Assembly (NCBI GenBank): GCA_002102555.1
Contig: MCFL01000072.1
Coordinates: 1 to 64,000 of the forward strand
DNA from: Catenaria anguillulae PL171
Lineage: Eukaryota; Blastocladiomycota; Blastocladiomycetes; Blastocladiales; Catenariaceae
DNA: 64,000 bases
Direction: 5' to 3'
Program-made: the position numbers and the translations under genes
Notes under the pieces: generated by a model
Database searches by the model: none
What the model saw: only the letters and a program-made list of their open reading frames with translations
Told to the model about the DNA's origin: nothing
Part shown: one piece after another, positions 1 through 12,095 of the stretch
Layout of the letters: each line of letters starts with the position of its first letter
How positions within the stretch are numbered: the first letter of the stretch is position 1

Positions 1-30
1 CTTGCGAAAGGCTCCCAACTCATCTCAAGA

Positions 31-2622
31 ATGAACTCGCGTTTGCACCGATTGATGTTGCTCACGATGAGCAACCTCGATGCGTTCCGCAGTCTAGGGC
101 CACCTCTTCGGGGCGAGCACCGTCGAATTCATTCCACGTCGTCTTCGGCTTCATCATCTTTCAAGAGAACGGAATCAAACGCGTCTGTCGGGTCTTTTGC
201 TGCTGAAGAGCCGTTATCGTCGGTCTTGCAAAGCAGAATTACAAAACAACAGCGGCCAGTTGTGCAAACGGTGCTACCGCTTTCTCCTTCGACGTCACCC
301 GCCCCCTTCTCAAGCGCCTGTTGAAGCGGAGGAGCGTCCGTTGACATTCACCGGAAAGTACATTCGCCCTCACCGGATGAGGACAGTTCGAGCGCACCAC
401 TAAGCCTGGCTCGCCTTTGGCCATTCCCGGTGAACAAGAGAAAAGAGGAACACTTAAAGGGCCAAAGCGCCGTGTCATTGGGGTTGACCTCACTTTGTTC
501 GACGACGTTCTCAGCGACTCGGGTGACGCTGAATTCCATTCTTGCTGTGCTTCCCGCCGCCGACGTATCAGCGAAACCCGTCTCAACTCCAGCCATGGAG
601 CAACTCACCACCAAATCGCTGGTGTCAAAGAACCCCTTCGTTCAACGAGAAAAGGCCAGTCCCTCGTCTACTTCCCCCGCTCATTCGCCGATCAAACCGC
701 TGTCATTCCGAGCTGCTTCACCAGCCAGCCCAGTAAAGCATGCAGCTCGGGAAATGGCTGAAAAGGAAGCCCAGTCCCCGGCTAGCGGCGGTTCAATGCT
801 CAAGATGACCGCGAACGACAACACATCCATTACGAGCAAGAAGCAAACAAGTCTCTCGCATTCAACAACGACACGGCAGTCGCGTGCTCCGGAGATTGAG
901 GTGCCGACAAGCACCGATGCCCATGAAGAAGTGGATCGTTCCGCACCAGACTATAATGCGATTCGTGCAACGTTTGCCAAAATGACTGTTGAGAACCCAC
1001 AGGTCCCCAAGAACCCAACGGAGCGCCTTGCTAAAGTGTTCGCCATGGCTGCTGTCAACGGTGACCCGACGCGTCGCAAGTGGAAGGCCGCGAGCGGAGA
1101 CACTTCAATCGTTCGCAACGGTGAAGGCACTTCAGTACAAGGACTTGACACTCTTGAGCCTCCCAAACTGCCGAAGCATCGGTACCAAAATTATCTCTTG
1201 CGCTGACAGATGCGAAGCGTCCACACCAAAAAAGTGACTCGGGCGTCGAACGGGAAGGATTGCCATCAGTATGGAGCCAAGCCAAAGAACAAGGTATGGC
1301 CCCACCTATTGGCAGCAAGGAAGAGCACGAGGTCGTCTCTGAACTTCAAGAGGGCTCATGTGATGAGGCTCAAGAGGAATCCAAGCTTGTTTCAGTCGAC
1401 TCGGGGCTAGGCGTCAAGGACGGAGACGCACGCGCAACTACGGATGCCGTGACTATTCAGCAACCAGTAAGTACTCTCGCTCCTCCCTCTCTCCTCCTCG
1501 ATTTGGATTTAAACCTGAACTTCGATGACTTGGAATCCTGCCTCGGATTCAGCGACGCAATCGACTCCATTCCCTCAACAAGCGCAACCGCGAGCCTGCC
1601 AGTCTATTCAGATGATGCAAGGCAGGCGGCTGTCGCTCCGGCGACTCAGTTCGAAAAACACGCTGCCGTTCTCGTTGCTGCTTCCAAGCTTGCAGAAGCA
1701 AATCAACCTCCCCGCACATTCGACACGACCCCGATTCCGCGCCAACCACAGTCACGGTACATGGATGTGTCCGGCTTGAGTCATCCGAGCTCTCCAGCAC
1801 AGTTTGGCGGAGTTCCCATGCCGAGTAGCCCCCGCCGGGCTCCTGCCACTGTTGATAATCAGGACGAGTTCATGGCAAGCCACACAAAGTCTCGTACAGC
1901 ATCAGCTGCAACAAATGCTACAGTTGCGTCCGTCACAACGGCTCGGTCAGCTTCCCCACGTGGCCGGAAGCAAGTCACATTTACACCCGGTGCAGAGCCT
2001 GACAACGGGGGCCCGAGCTCGGTGGGAACAATCTCAGCAATGGGAACGACAACCCCCAACCCATCTCGCACGAGTGGAATCGTCACACTTAAAGTGAGTC
2101 AAATTGGTGGGCTGGAATGGGTGTTGGCCGAGCGGCAAATGTGCTACGTGCTTGTGTCGGTAAGCAAGGATTCCAATGCGGCCCCTCTCTTCTCCAGCCG
2201 CCCGTTGCTCGTCCTGAGTGACAAGGTCACGTTGCATGAGGAAGCATCATTGTAAGTGGTCTTTTCTCTCTTTTTTGCGCCCCTTGCCCTCCCGAATGAT
2301 GTTTTAACCGACACGGCCTACTTGTCGATGCAGTGACTTGAACACATCCGACCGGTTATTTGTGGAAGTCAAGCTGCGGTTTGAACGGCGGCAGCCGGCC
2401 AAGTCATCCATCTTTTCGGGCTTCAAGTTGGGCAAGCGCGACGATCAAGTTAAGGACGTGAAAGAAGAAATGTTAGCGCATCATGCGCTCAATCCCATTC
2501 AAATACTTTCTCAGACCGCCGGGAGCGTGGAAACCGAAGAGTTCCTCGTCGCAAGTTCAAAGTCAACTGTTACATTCACGGTATCGACAATGGTCATGCC
2601 ACTCACTTTGGCGGCCAGCTAA
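31..2622 (+). CDS. Ser/Pro-rich protein with C-terminal C2/anillin-like domain (gene model approximate)
   Basis: One reading direction is rich in Ser, Pro, Ala and Thr from about 31 to 2622, typical of a disordered scaffold protein. Coding stretches lie at 31-321 and 325-1206 in one frame, separated by a single TGA at 322-324, then about 1158-2251 in another frame, then 2334-2622. The last intron, 2252-2333 (GTAAGT to GCAG, 82 nt), is firm: joining across it gives a continuous segment. That segment starts with a beta-rich stretch (GIVTLKVSQIGGLEWVL) and goes on to RLFVEVKLRFER, which resembles the C2-like part of anillin/Bud4/Mid1 proteins. No PH domain follows before the TAA at 2620-2622, so the anillin reading is tentative. 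The first ATG is at 31, but the gene may begin outside the window. Introns near 270-330 and 1150-1210 are likely but unresolved. Confidence 0.5.
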
Positions 2623-3341
2623 GAGATGAGACGGATGAGAGGAGGTAGACCTGGTGGTGGCCTTGGTTGAACGATGCAAGAAGTGCAAGGGTCCCATTGG
2701 CTTTACGACCTTGACAGTGTATTCCCATGTCGCGTTGTTTTGTGTCTGTATCATCTCGCTGTTCACATGCCCAAATTGATTTCATGAAACTTATTCACCA
2801 GGCGATGTCTTACTTGGTTGAATACTCGTACTATGCAGTAAGCGCAAGCATGTCACCTGCAACAGAAATGCATAGCAATTAAAGCAATGTCCCACCTCTC
2901 CCCTACAGACATAACCCAAAGGGCAATTCGACACCCAGATTGTGGTAGTTTATGAGCGAGGTTTGAGACTCGTGGTCAAAAGAGTTATATATGTACTAAA
3001 TATTTATACTCGCATTGTCTTGCCTTAGGTCCACTCTCGTTCAAGTCGATCTCAAGCACACCGCCGATCAATTCACATGGGATGACCTGAGACATGTTGT
3101 CTGAGAAAAATTCTTCAAACAGGCATAATTACCAGGCACAACAAACCCCCGCTATGGACCGCAGCTCTCCGCAATCTCGCCCCTCGTATTGAATTCCCTT
3201 TCCGGCTCCTACTCCTAGCGCCCACCCGTTTGTGACGTCGCCCGGCACCGTTTCGAATCACCCACATTTGCGTCCAGCCAGCGCATTCGATCGCACCAAG
3301 AGGGCTCATTCCACCGTTTCGTCCAGCTATCCCTCCGTACC
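2623..3341. other. Intergenic, no gene seen
   Basis: The stretch between the Ser/Pro-rich gene and the CDK start is AT-richer than the flanking exons and has stop codons in all frames. It presumably holds the 3' end of the first gene and the promoter of the CDK, but I see no defined regulatory motif. Confidence 0.5.
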
Positions 3342-4737
3342 ATGTCCATGGCCACTTCCGACCCGGCTCCGAATGACATCGGGGCTTACCAACGTCTTCA
3401 CAAGCTTGGCGAAGGCACATACGGAGTTGTCTTCAAGGCACGCGAAAAGGCGACAGGCAAAATTGTTGCTCTCAAAAAAATCAAACTTGAGAATGAAGGT
3501 TTGGAGTCCACCCAGCCGAATGTAGGCTTACTGCGGTGGAAATGGCATATTGCTGACTCTCACATTTCTTTTGGCAGAGAATGGCATGCCGTCGACATCG
3601 CTGCGGGAAATTACTGTACTCAAAGAGCTCAGGCACCCAAACATTGTTCAGTGCGTTTGACCCTTATCCTGTCTATCAAAGTTACCCTTTTACTGACCGC
3701 ACCCTGCTACTTCCCAGGCTCTACACCATTGTCTACCAAGACAAACACAACTTGCAGCTAGTGTTTGAGTTTCTTGACTACGACCTCAAGAAGCACATGG
3801 AGAATGCGACCGAAGGGATGCCCGCCGAAGTTGTGAGGGTATGCCAGTCGCTTTCGTTTCATTCATTTCACATTTCACGTATCTGTGACCCACCCACAAG
3901 CTCACTGACACATTCCCTACTTCTTTTTTTCTTTTATTTGTCAGAGTTACATGTATCAACTGTTGAGTGGAATGCGGTATTGCCATGCCCGTCGTATCAT
4001 TCATCGGGATTTGAAGCCTCAGGTACGGTTGCTGAGTGTTTTGTGTGTTAAGTTCTCATGCTGATTTCCCTTTGATTGTTGCGTTTCTTAGAATTTGCTT
4101 ATTGACGCAAATGGAACGCTCAAAATTGCCGATTTCGGCCTTGCCCGTTGCTTTGGCGTTCCGCTCAGAAATTACACCCACGAGGTTCGTCGTTCACCAT
4201 TCATGATCATTCCTCTCTTCAGTTTGAACACTGATCTTCCGATTTCTCGCGGCACCAGGTTGTGACGCTTTGGTACAGGTCACCAGAGGTGCTCTTGGGC
4301 TGTAAGACCTACGGCATCGGCTTGGACATGTGGTCCATCGGCTGCATTTTTGGCGAAATGGCCATACACAATGCCATGTTCCCTGGGGACTCGGAAATTG
4401 ACCAGCTTTTCAAGATTTTCCAAGTGCTCGGGACACCCGACGAGCAGATTTGGCCAGGCGTGCACGATCTCCCTGACTACAAACCTCATTTCCCCAAATG
4501 GCCCAAGTCAAGTCTGGAATTGTATGCGGACAAGCTGGGTACCGCTGGCGTGGACTTGTTGGATGTGCGTTACTTGCATTCATGTGGCTCTTCCTTGCAA
4601 CTGAGAAATTTTAACGCCGAAATGCCGGGCTTGTATAGGGCCTCCTCACATACTTTCCTGGGCAGCGCACTTCTGCCGCCCGCGCCTTGCAGCATCCGTA
4701 CTTTGAGGGCCTTGACAAATCCATGTATGAGATGTAG
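3342..4737 (+). CDS. Cyclin-dependent kinase, CDK1/2 type (7 exons)
   Basis: The gene model is join(3342..3498, 3578..3650, 3718..3838, 3945..4022, 4092..4184, 4259..4564, 4639..4737), 927 nt, 308 residues, close to the usual CDK1 length. Every junction is fixed by protein continuity. Visible parts are the glycine loop GEGTYGVVF, the beta-3 lysine in VALKKIKLE, the cyclin-binding helix written PSTSLRE instead of PSTAIRE, the catalytic HRDLKPQN, DFGLAR, the T-loop [14 protein letters not shown] and the C-terminal [17 protein letters not shown]. It should phosphorylate Ser/Thr-Pro sites with a cyclin partner and drive the cell cycle in the nucleus. The T-loop and HPYFEGLD end argue for CDK1/2 over Pho85 or CDK5. 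Oddities are the PSTSLRE helix, a first donor written GTTTGG, and a Phe where YDP is normal just before RTSAA. The ATG at 3342 has an in-frame alternative at 3348. Confidence 0.93.
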
Positions 4738-5046
4738 CGTTTGTTCATTTTCGACATCATTTCTATCATCAAGTGTGCCATCCCTGTCTCACGTGTTTCT
4801 CTGCGCCGTCACGTATTGGCTATGTATTGTCCATCCATACGTCGACCATCCCAATTGTGGCCGTTTTGGCATTCTGTATTCTGTGCTTTTTGCATGTCAG
4901 GTTGAATATTTCCAGATGAGGAGACTGAGCGGCCCAAAGATCGCTGTTGGGCACACTATTGAGAACTGCAGGTCGTGATGAATAAGAAAAAGATATAGGT
5001 GTCAAAAAAAGTCAATAAGCTACCGATAATCGTCACAAGGAGGCGG
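4738..5046. other. Convergent intergenic spacer
   Basis: This 309-nt spacer lies between the CDK stop and the stop of the next gene on the opposite strand. It is pyrimidine-rich at first and contains no coding stretch. It must hold both 3' ends. Confidence 0.5.
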
Positions 5047-5648
5047 TTACACAGATGATTGGGATGTCTGAGCGAACGCTTTGTCGCCCCAAGCCTTGTG
5101 AATGCGATGGTTAAATGACTTTGGGCGTGGGCCAGGCAATGTAGTGTGTCGCACACTGATAGGGAAGATGATGTTCTTGGAAAGGGCATGGTTACGCAAG
5201 TCAGGTCGCTCCCATGCGACGGTGACCTCGGCAGATTGCGGATTGTTGGTGGCACGGTCTAAATCAATCAGGCTCTTGGCAAGTGCAAGCGACTTGTCCT
5301 GAACGACGTCGATGTCGCGGTGGTTTCTCGGAAGTGGCAAGGCGTAGCGCTGCAGCAGCGATTCGAGTTTGGCGACTGATTCTGCATTTGGCAGACCGGA
5401 AACAACAGCAAATGGCGTCCAGTGGTCGCGGCGGAATGACGGGGGACGAAGAGGCAGCGGAATCGCAGTCATGTGCTTACTCTGTGAAATTATTGCATTG
5501 TCCATCCGAACCGTGAGCAGGAGGATTGCATCGGCGTGCAGAAGACTCGAAGTTTTGCGAACCGATAGCTCGGCAGTTCGGCCACAAGGGTCAGCGTCGA
5601 CTTTGCATTCCGAAAAAGGAACAAGCTGTAGTTGGTTGCGGCAGTCAT
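5047..5648 (-). CDS. Possible mitoribosomal mL67/Mhr1-like protein
   Basis: Reading leftwards from the ATG at 5648 gives about 45 residues beginning MTAATNYSLFLFRNAKS, then a frame change near 5500 and about 145 residues to the TAA at 5047. The second part holds FRRDHWTPFAVVSGLP and EVTVAWERPDLRNHAL. A beta-strand start (a FLF-N pattern), an R-R/K-D-x-W-x-P motif and a later EVTV-W motif recall the fungal Mhr1/mL67 family, which acts in the mitochondrial ribosome and in mtDNA recombination. I rest this on recalled family pattern only. The frame change may be a very short intron or a one-base sequence error; an alternative start for the second part is the ATG at 5505. Confidence 0.4.
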
Positions 5649-6499
5649 TGTGATGAAACAGGACTGTGGAGAATGGTGGAGCACGGTGGTAGAAGCAAGA
5701 ACCTGATTAGCTGGTTGGCAATCGGGTGGACGGCTGAAACGATGAAACGCTTGACGTCGGAGCGGGAATGGCATCAAAAGATGACAGTGCGTGAAGCGTA
5801 TGAATGCGCAGACCAAGTACATACATGCAGGGAACTTTGGGGCGATAATTCACAATGTCCGATGACGGCAAGCAAAAGATGCCGTTGTTGCCCTTTGTTG
5901 AAAGGTGAGACGTGCGATCGGCACCAGACGATCGGGGTGCCAGACGTAAGCCACATGCGGGCCTTAACGTCTTCGGACAGCAAGTGGACAAATGTGGGAC
6001 AAGCAAATTTTTTGCTGGACGACAATAGAAAATGATACCTTGAACCTCGAAACATCACACGAAAGCTCTTTGTGCTTGCCATGAACTCATCCTGACACAT
6101 CCAGCTCTGTCCACGTGTTTCTTGCCCTCTCCTTTCTATAACTACGTCCTCAGCAACACCATCAGCATTCCCAACTTTCAGGAGGTCGTAGCTGCAGCGA
6201 TGCTCTTGCTCCTATTTCTTCTCCGCCACTGGCAGAGTGTTCCGTTCTCTCAGCGACAAGATCTTGACCACACTTCAAGCAATTTGCGCCTTCATCAAGC
6301 GTTTCTTATTCGAAACCCATTCACTGATCTTTCATTGCGCCAGAGCTACCTCAAGTACATATCTTGACAAGGTCGTAGAATGCTCAGAGATGAGGATAGC
6401 CAGCGGAAATCCAGACTATCTGTCAAGCGCTGTTCAGGAACGATCCCATCGCACTCTGCCAAACTGTAACACTTGCCAGCTTTGCAAGTTTCTTTTGCA
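5649..6499. other. No confident gene
   Basis: Frames here are short and interrupted on both strands. An AT-richer composition starts near 6100. It may include the promoter of the minus-strand gene ending at 5648. Confidence 0.4.
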
Positions 6500-7129
6500 A
6501 ATGAGACGTTCAACTCAGCAATCCAGAGTCATTGCGCCAAATTTGCGACTTGATCAACAAGATTTGGGTCAATTCGAAATCCAACCAGTTCAATTTGACA
6601 GAAAGGATGGAACTCCAGCTGCTCCTTTCTCAAGTCATCAATGGCGACAGCACTGCCATTGAAGAAGTCTTTGATGGTAACATGCTCAACATCCTCATTC
6701 CAGGCGATGAGGCCATGTGGCGAGCGCTGTACATGTGCCTATACCATTCTCGCCACCTCAAACCAGGCCAAGCAATGCGCTGCTTTATCATGGAGGTCCT
6801 TCGAAAAGATCCCCCAGTCAAGAAGATCTACCTACTGGACAACTCCAGCTGGCAGCATGGTTCACCTTGACGTTTGCCAGCTGCAGCAAACAGAGGTGGC
6901 CTTCATTGCAACTCGATATGATGCAAACGCTTCTTTCAAGTATGGATCAGCAGACTTTCCATTGTGGGTCTTTCCTCGTGGTCAGAGCAGCTGCCCAGCT
7001 GGCCATCGTATTGTCAAGCATCTCCTTTCAAACATGCTTTATAGCTTGCTTCACATCCAACAAGACTGGTCCATGCTGGATTACCATCCAAATCTTCGAC
7101 TGCTTGCCTTGAATAAGGCTCTGCTAAGC
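6500..7129 (+). CDS. Uncertain coding stretch, unknown product
   Basis: From about 6530 to 6868 one plus-strand frame is open with a protein-like composition (for example LTERMELQLLLSQVINGD and DEAMWRALYMCLYHSRHL). A neighbouring frame stays open to a TAG at 7130-7132. I recognise no family. It could be exons of a small helical protein or decayed sequence. The region is AT-richer than the genes to the left, and the LINE nest starts 180 nt downstream. Confidence 0.2.
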
Positions 7130-7308
7130 TAGTGCCTATAATTGTTTTGTAGCAATGTCTTTTTTGTGTCTGCGTGCTCCTGTTTCACTTGTATGTACCC
7201 CTGAAAACATACTCATTTCAAATTGTCATTTCTAATCAGCTAAACATCCTTTATCCCTTGGTTGATTCACCCCTTGGCCCCTGGGAAACATAATGTGACG
7301 CATCTTCC

Positions 7309-10300
7309 TTTTTTTGGGGGGGCCTCTACCACATGTATTGAAGCTGACAAACCAACACAGTAGCCCTGAAAGAAGGTACAAGAGCAGGAAGGTCACAGAT
7401 CCAAGACACTCAATGACAAAAGCAAGCAGAGAAAATGGCAAGCAATTGGTGGTAGGGGCACTTGGCCATGGGGTCAAATGAGAGGGTGAGAAGGAGAGCA
7501 AAAAAGAGGGTGTAAACAGGAGAGGCGTAACAAAATCCAAAAGTCAACTCTCAACCACATTGTGGATGCAAAGTGTCAGCAGCATGCAAAGAAAATCAAA
7601 AATCCGAAAATAGATGATAAAAAAAAAACAGGGTTGAGGCAACAGCGTGCAGAATGAAGCAGGGGAAAGTCACACCACAAGTGCGGAGATAGCAGTCGGA
7701 GACGGTGAAGGGACAAAAACGGAATGTGTACCTGACTGTACCCCAACACGGGTAGCAAAGCGTTGCTGTGCATGGCCAAATCCGAACTGGGGAGTTGAGA
7801 GCCCTGGGAACGTGTTGTGGAATCGCCATTCACCAAAGGAGACAGGTGTGTGCGAGGGGGCAAAGGAGCCAACAAGCGGTGAGCAACCAACGCGACATTT
7901 GTAGGTGTAGTGTGTGGCAACAAGCGCAGAATCCATGGGCGACCATCGGGTTCTTGAGATGCACCCCTCTTGGCAGTGGGCACATTGGCAGGGTTGCTGA
8001 GCTGGCAGCTCCTCTGGTGCCAGTCACTCAATAGGTCCAACTAGCTTGCAGCGCTCCTTCCACAACACAGTCTGGATGGTCGTGGAGGCAATCGCAACAA
8101 CTTGTGCAAGGATGGGTGCAAGGTCAGGGAACTGTTGCTGCAGATGCACATTGACCGCACATGCTGCTGTTGCTCAGGTCTTGGCTGCGCTCATGAGCCG
8201 CTCAACAAGGGTTGTTGCCAGTCCACAGTGAGCTGTCATCTTATGGCGCCGTAGTAGCTCCTCCACTTGGTCATGCACATCCAGCTGGCACGTCCAGAGA
8301 ACATCGGAAAGCGCCGGGCATCTGTACCAGTGCTGCTGGTCGTCAAAGGCGCCACAGAGTACGCAATTCGGGGATGGCACCTGGACCGGCCAACACTTGT
8401 GGAGCTGAGCGCGAGTTAGCAGGCGGCCTGTCAAAACCTTGACATGGAACATGACTGATGAGTTGCCAGCAAACGACGCGAACATGGATGACGCCTTGCG
8501 ACCATTGCGAATGGCCCTGTCGAACACCATCAGGTCTGGCTGGCCAGCCAGTCTGAGCATGTACAAATACAACTCGATGCGGGATTGCAACTGCGCTTGA
8601 TTCCGGATTGTGCGACCAACTTGTCCAAACACCACTCATGGCCAATCTGCACAAGTGCACCAAAGTTGATTCTGCTTAAAAATTGTGGTGACAGGGCGCA
8701 CACCTCGCGGCAATTTGCACCACAGCGAGCCAGCTCGTCCACCTTCTCATTCTTCACGTTCCCATTGTGTCTCTTGACCTTGACGAGCTCTAGCACAATA
8801 TCCCTTTCCTTGACTAGTGCGCGAAGGACAAGTAACAGGTCGTGCAGCAGTGACGGGTGCTGTGGCGCAATTGCTTTGGTATCAGACATGCCCAGAAACA
8901 TTGGAATGACCTGCACAGCAACAGCTGAGTCTGAAAAGACACGCGCACGCAATCAAACAGGAAGTTTGTCAATAATTGCAATAACAGCGGCAACCTTGGG
9001 GCGTGATGAGCTGGTTTGAGCAGGCGGCAGTTGGCCAAAGATCTCCAGGTTGAGCTGGGGGCAGTGGGCACCGAGGCACATGACGGCATCAGCCGTATCT
9101 GTAGTGGGTTGCAGCGAGCCATTGGTCCAGCAGTCAAGAACAGCGTCATGGTGCGCTGTGAGCAGTTGTGTGACATTGGCGAGAGGTGGAACTGAGTAGG
9201 CTGAGCTTGGAGGTGGCCGTCATCATTGCTGTCGCCATCGTCACTGTCAACATCCATGTCGTCTTGGACGTGCCCCGGGAAGCTAGACATGTATCGGCAA
9301 TGCTCAGGCAGCTCGTGGTTCGGTGCTCGGACGACATACGCTTCTACACCGTCCCGACGCGTTGTGAGAGACTTGGCCGAGATGGGGTACGTGTACGCAA
9401 GTGGGATGGTGACGAGGCAGTCGGGCACGTCACAGTTTGCCGGCGCCAATTGGCAGTCACCCATATCGCCTCCTTTCTTACCTTGTGTTCCTCCCCCCCT
9501 CCCCCACTTTCAGATGCACCCCCCCCCTCCCTCAGTTTGCTTTTTGCCTGCACCCTCCCCATAGTCTCCCCCACATGCACCCATGATGCTGCCCGTATCC
9601 TCACCCTCGGCTTCTCATTCTGACTACCTTTAGTCTGAACACTTCTCCTTTCTCCCTCCCCTCCCTTCCCCACTATTGCCAACCGCTCCTCCCATTGTGT
9701 TGTGTGCTTGTTGCTGCCCCCAGGTGTATTTTGAGTATCTGTTTGAACTTTTCCCCCTCCCTCATAGGATGTTCAGACCTGATATGTTCATACAAATACA
9801 TGCAATGTGGTTTACAAAAAAAAGAAAAAGAAAAAAAAAAGTCACCCATATCGCCACAGTCAAGGCACAAGTGGTGGTCGGGGGTCACAACACCCTTGTC
9901 AAGCATCAGGCAAGTGCATTCTGCAAGGTGGCGCAGCGTGACAATTGGTCCATTCACCATATTGCGGGAATCAACGGCAACACACACACCAAAGGTTGGC
10001 AGCCCGTTTTCCCCCAAGAAGACCATGAGTTGGCCAACATGGTGTCGCGGCGCAAGGGCCAGGCAGGGCTGAATCGGCATTGCAGCAACTGGGCCGAGAG
10101 ATGTGCACCAGTCGGAAGCGGCGTTGCTCAAAGCAACCAGGACATTGTGCAGGCGACCATGGCGAGGGCATCTCTTGGCAAGCAAATGTCGGATAGAGGC
10201 AAACGCATTTGCATACCGTGCTGGGGTACTGTCCTGGTCTTGGAAACAACAGAGGGAAACAAGGGGAGAAAGTGAGTAAACACCAGCATCATGGAGACGG

Positions 10301-10837
10301 GAGCGCAAGGTATGAAGGACAGGCAATGGGATAACGGCCTCCAAAGGGATGTCATCCACCGGACAAACACGTAAAGGGTCAGTACGCCCAACGAGGTGAA
10401 TCGAGGTGAGAGAACTAGAGAGAAGGGGAAGGAGGTTCAAAATCGGGGAAGCAGGAAGCCCTTGTGGCATGAGTCGGCTTGGCGGGTGTGAAAGTGGGTT
10501 AGCCCACCACCAGATTGCACGTTGGGCAAGACTGGATATGGCACATGCGACTTGAAAGCACTCGCTCTGCACGGGATGGCTCAAACAGTAGCGAAGGTGC
10601 GAGACTCAAGCTGCAAGGATGGTGTGCTTGATGGAGGCGAGCGCGTATGTGGCTGGATCGTAGAACAGCGAGACTGGCGTGTTGGATGGCAATCGGGCCG
10701 CAGCTCGAACCACTGCACGGAGCTTTGCGTCAAGCTGGTCAAGGAAAGTTGGTGACGGGATGTAACCAAACGCACGATACGCGACCGCGGGGATGATTGC
10801 TGAGTTGATCACGTATACCACAATCCTGGCAGGGACC
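7309..10837 (-). mobile_element. LINE K, 3' half (thumb, RNase H, zinc tail, 3' UTR)
   Basis: This is a LINE on the minus strand. Its 3' end is a short T run at 7309-7315 followed by the conserved terminal motif (ACATGTATTG side). Upstream come an ORF2 C-terminal region (about 7576-8635), an RNase H region (8530-9464), the Cys-rich linker (about 9841-10584) and an RT-thumb remnant (10606-10837). Frames are broken in several places. It is cut by a family-A insertion at 9471-9840. Its right end, 10823-10837, is the sequence atcctggcagggacc, the reverse complement of bases 33023-33037. That makes this the continuation of the plus-strand LINE ending at 33037, now inverted. Confidence 0.88.
9471..9840 (+). 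mobile_element. LINE family A, 5'-truncated 3' UTR copy with TSD
   Basis: This is a 370-nt plus-strand insertion made only of a C/T-rich LINE 3' UTR, ending ATACATGCAATGTGGTTTAC plus an interrupted poly(A). It is flanked by a perfect direct repeat, gtcacccatatcgcc (9456-9470 and 9841-9855). It sits antisense inside the RNase H-side linker of LINE K. The same 3' UTR recurs at 27768-28130 (minus) and 46125-46622 (plus), which defines family A. Confidence 0.9.
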
Positions 10838-11217
10838 GTACACATATGCCATCAATGTAAATCTATGCATAGCCAAGACATTTAACTTTAAGCAATCAAC
10901 TCGGCAAGCCCCCCGCAACCCCTATCCGTGTACACAATACGATTGCCATGTCCAACGCCATGGATGTTGACGCCCCGGCATCGCTGTTCATGGCTTGGGT
11001 AGGGCCCATACCCCACTCTGTCAATCAAGATGCCGCCCTTGAGCACCTCAAGCACAAGTACAAGTCGACCGCCATTGCCGGTGAGCAGCTTGTCAACGGA
11101 TCTCCCTTCTACAAGGCCATCTTTGGCAATCAACAAGACATGGCGTCCGCCATTGACCAGTCCCCTCGCTTTTTCTGCGGCCGGTTCCTGCATGTTGTTG
11201 GCGATGTGCAAGACTGG
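10838..11217 (+). mobile_element. E-type ORF1-only element, 5' half (H)
   Basis: This fragment begins with a 5' leader that aligns with those of E1 and E2 (the AGCAATCAACTC-GCAAGCC stretch), then an ATG at 10948 and an ORF1 start with DAPAS and AWVGPIPHSV, as in E1. It stops after DWASK at 11226, where a MULE terminus begins. Its 5' end abuts the TSD atcctggcagggacc. The missing 3' half of the same ORF1 lies at 33038-34180 on the opposite strand and starts with ASK at the same codon. Confidence 0.85.
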
Positions 11218-11226
11218 GCCAGCAAG

Positions 11227-11474
11227 CGGCTAATGGTATTCGTTGGGTATTGAAGGTGGACTGGTCGGGTATTGGATGGCGTTGGTCGGGTGCGGATGGT
11301 GGTTGGTCGGGTGGACTTTGAGGCTGTGGGAACAGTCGGGTATCGAATGTTGTTTGTCGGGCATGACATGGTGTTGGTCGGGTATCGAATGGTGTTGGTC
11401 GGGCATGACATGGTATTGGTCGGGCATGACATGGTATTGGTCAGGTATTGGGTTATTGGGCGGCATTTTCGGGA
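11227..11474 (+). repeat. MULE terminal inverted repeat with G-rich minisatellite (distal end)
   Basis: About 250 nt of imperfect 24-nt units of the type GGTATTGGTCGGGCATGACA lead into GGGTTATTGGGCGGCATTTT. The outer 65 nt match the outer end of the block at 34190-34365. Both blocks touch the 9-nt sequence gccagcaag (or its complement) where they meet LINE ORF1. Taken with the transposase next to the other block, these are the two termini of one Mutator-like transposon, with minisatellite-bearing inverted repeats. Confidence 0.85.
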
Positions 11475-12095
11475 ACCGCACACCAAATTTGGCATTTTGG
11501 CAGATGCTACATGTTCGCCATGGCCATTTGTTTCGCAAAGAAGTATATATTAATATATCGTGTATAAATTCAATAAAAAGAGCTGGGACTAACAAATACA
11601 ACGGCTATCGGTGGGGGGAAGCACCAAGAACTTGTCATTGGCGGTCGTCCAAAGCAGGACCCACGCGGCGAGGACGGTGCCGATGATCTTGCCTCGCAGG
11701 GCGGCCCACTGCCTGCAGTGTCGCCATTTGCGGGAGGGATTGATGGATCCGAATCCCGATGCGAATTGACGCCACCAGCATGTGCAAGCACCAACCATTG
11801 CAGGTGAAAAAGCAACAGTCGCAACTCGGAAAGTAGAGCAATGATTGCGGAATGGTGATGGTGTTTGTTTGGACGGCATTGTACTTGGAATGGTGATGGT
11901 GTTTGTTTGGACGGCATTGTACTTGAGGGACGTGTAAGGCAGGGCGCCAAAGGAGTAACCGCCAAAGAGTTTGCCAGGAATGGGACCTGTGAACGTGATG
12001 ATGTAGGTCCCTCCTTCAATGCGCGGGTGCAGTTGATACGACTGCGTGTTGTTGGCCCATCGCTCGGCTTCATCTTTGTACTTGGCCTGGCGAGC
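11475..12095 (-). pseudogene. MULE transposase, C-terminal part with SWIM zinc finger
   Basis: Read leftwards from 12095 the frame gives AKYKDEAERW, then IEGGTYIITFTGPIPGKL. After a 38-nt tandem duplication (11849-11886 and 11887-11924) the SWIM-type motif CDCCFFTCNGWCLH (C-x-C, then C-x-H) follows, with the frame closing at 11635. SWIM fingers are the usual C-terminal domain of MULE/FAR1 transposases. If only one 38-nt unit is read the frame runs straight into the SWIM motif, so the duplication is what disrupts it. The N-terminal part is at about 34.6-36.4 kb on the plus strand. The right end, 12081-12095, is the TSD of LINE B (cttggcctggcgagc). Confidence 0.85.

Noticed and set aside
11227-11474. 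Telomere-like or CRISPR-like repeat
   Set aside because: Units are imperfect, contiguous and without spacers, and the block has an inverted partner beside a MULE transposase.
11130-11600. Repetitive frames in the G-rich repeat block
   Set aside because: Open frames of repeated HDMVLV or TNTMSCP units are a product of the 24-nt minisatellite in the MULE end, not a gene.
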